13,648 bases of DNA from DSAR01 sp034437315. Lineage in GTDB: Bacteria; Chloroflexota; Anaerolineae; B4-G1. The translations under genes and the position numbers were made by a program. Position 1 is the stretch's first letter; each line of letters begins with the position of its first letter. A model generated the notes under the pieces. It was not told the DNA's origin, ran no database searches, and saw nothing but the letters and a program-made list of their open reading frames with translations. Positions 13,632-13,648 of this stretch are shown in pieces. The stretch covers positions 1-13,648 of the forward strand of contig DAOTUC010000171.1 in the NCBI GenBank assembly GCA_034437315.1, read 5' to 3'.

Positions 13632-13648
13632 CTAACTCTGGAGGTTAT

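Overview
The window is moderately GC-rich bacterial DNA from an anaerobe with iron-sulfur and flavin-based redox metabolism. The protein style and the dispersed palindromes would fit an Anaerolineae-like Chloroflexota or another deep-branching anaerobe. That placement is a weak inference, because the window has no rRNA or other marker gene.

Positions 300-8879 hold one tightly packed operon of eight genes on the + strand, most of them overlapping or nearly touching. The order is: an N-terminal half of heterodisulfide reductase subunit A (HdrA); a NuoE-type [2Fe-2S] protein; an HndB-like thioredoxin-fold ferredoxin; a NuoF/HndC-type NADH:FMN subunit; a fusion of a NuoG/HoxU-like N-terminal module with the missing C-terminal half of HdrA; then FlxD (MvhD-like), FlxC (FrhB-like), FlxB (AsrA-like) and FlxA (AsrB-like FAD/NAD(P) subunit). 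Counting both HdrA halves there are nine polypeptides. The first gene has an in-frame TGA exactly where HdrA carries a conserved cysteine. A bacterial SECIS-like hairpin with a GGUC apical loop follows it, so the codon very probably specifies selenocysteine.

The proposed machine is a soluble flavin-based electron-bifurcating or confurcating complex. NuoEF supplies one NADH site and FlxAB a second NAD(P)H site. The split HdrA would hold the bifurcating FAD and exchange electrons with ferredoxin, with MvhD/FlxD linking Flx to HdrA. No HdrB or HdrC is encoded in the window, so the usual heterodisulfide-reducing end is absent or encoded elsewhere.

Positions 1-299 are a non-coding leader with a perfect 15-bp inverted repeat, an AT-rich palindrome, a 13-bp direct repeat at 30-bp spacing and a possible short leader ORF. 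Positions 8880-9169 hold two large imperfect palindromes. Positions 9170-11095 encode a membrane Cache-HAMP sensor histidine kinase without a neighbouring response regulator.

A convergent SLC13-type permease with two TrkA-C (RCK_C) domains lies on the - strand, ending at 11132. Divergent from it is an ArsR/SmtB-family metal-sensing repressor (13236-13574). Its promoter is overlapped by a palindromic operator. A second operator of the same design lies at the right edge, in front of a gene that starts beyond the window.
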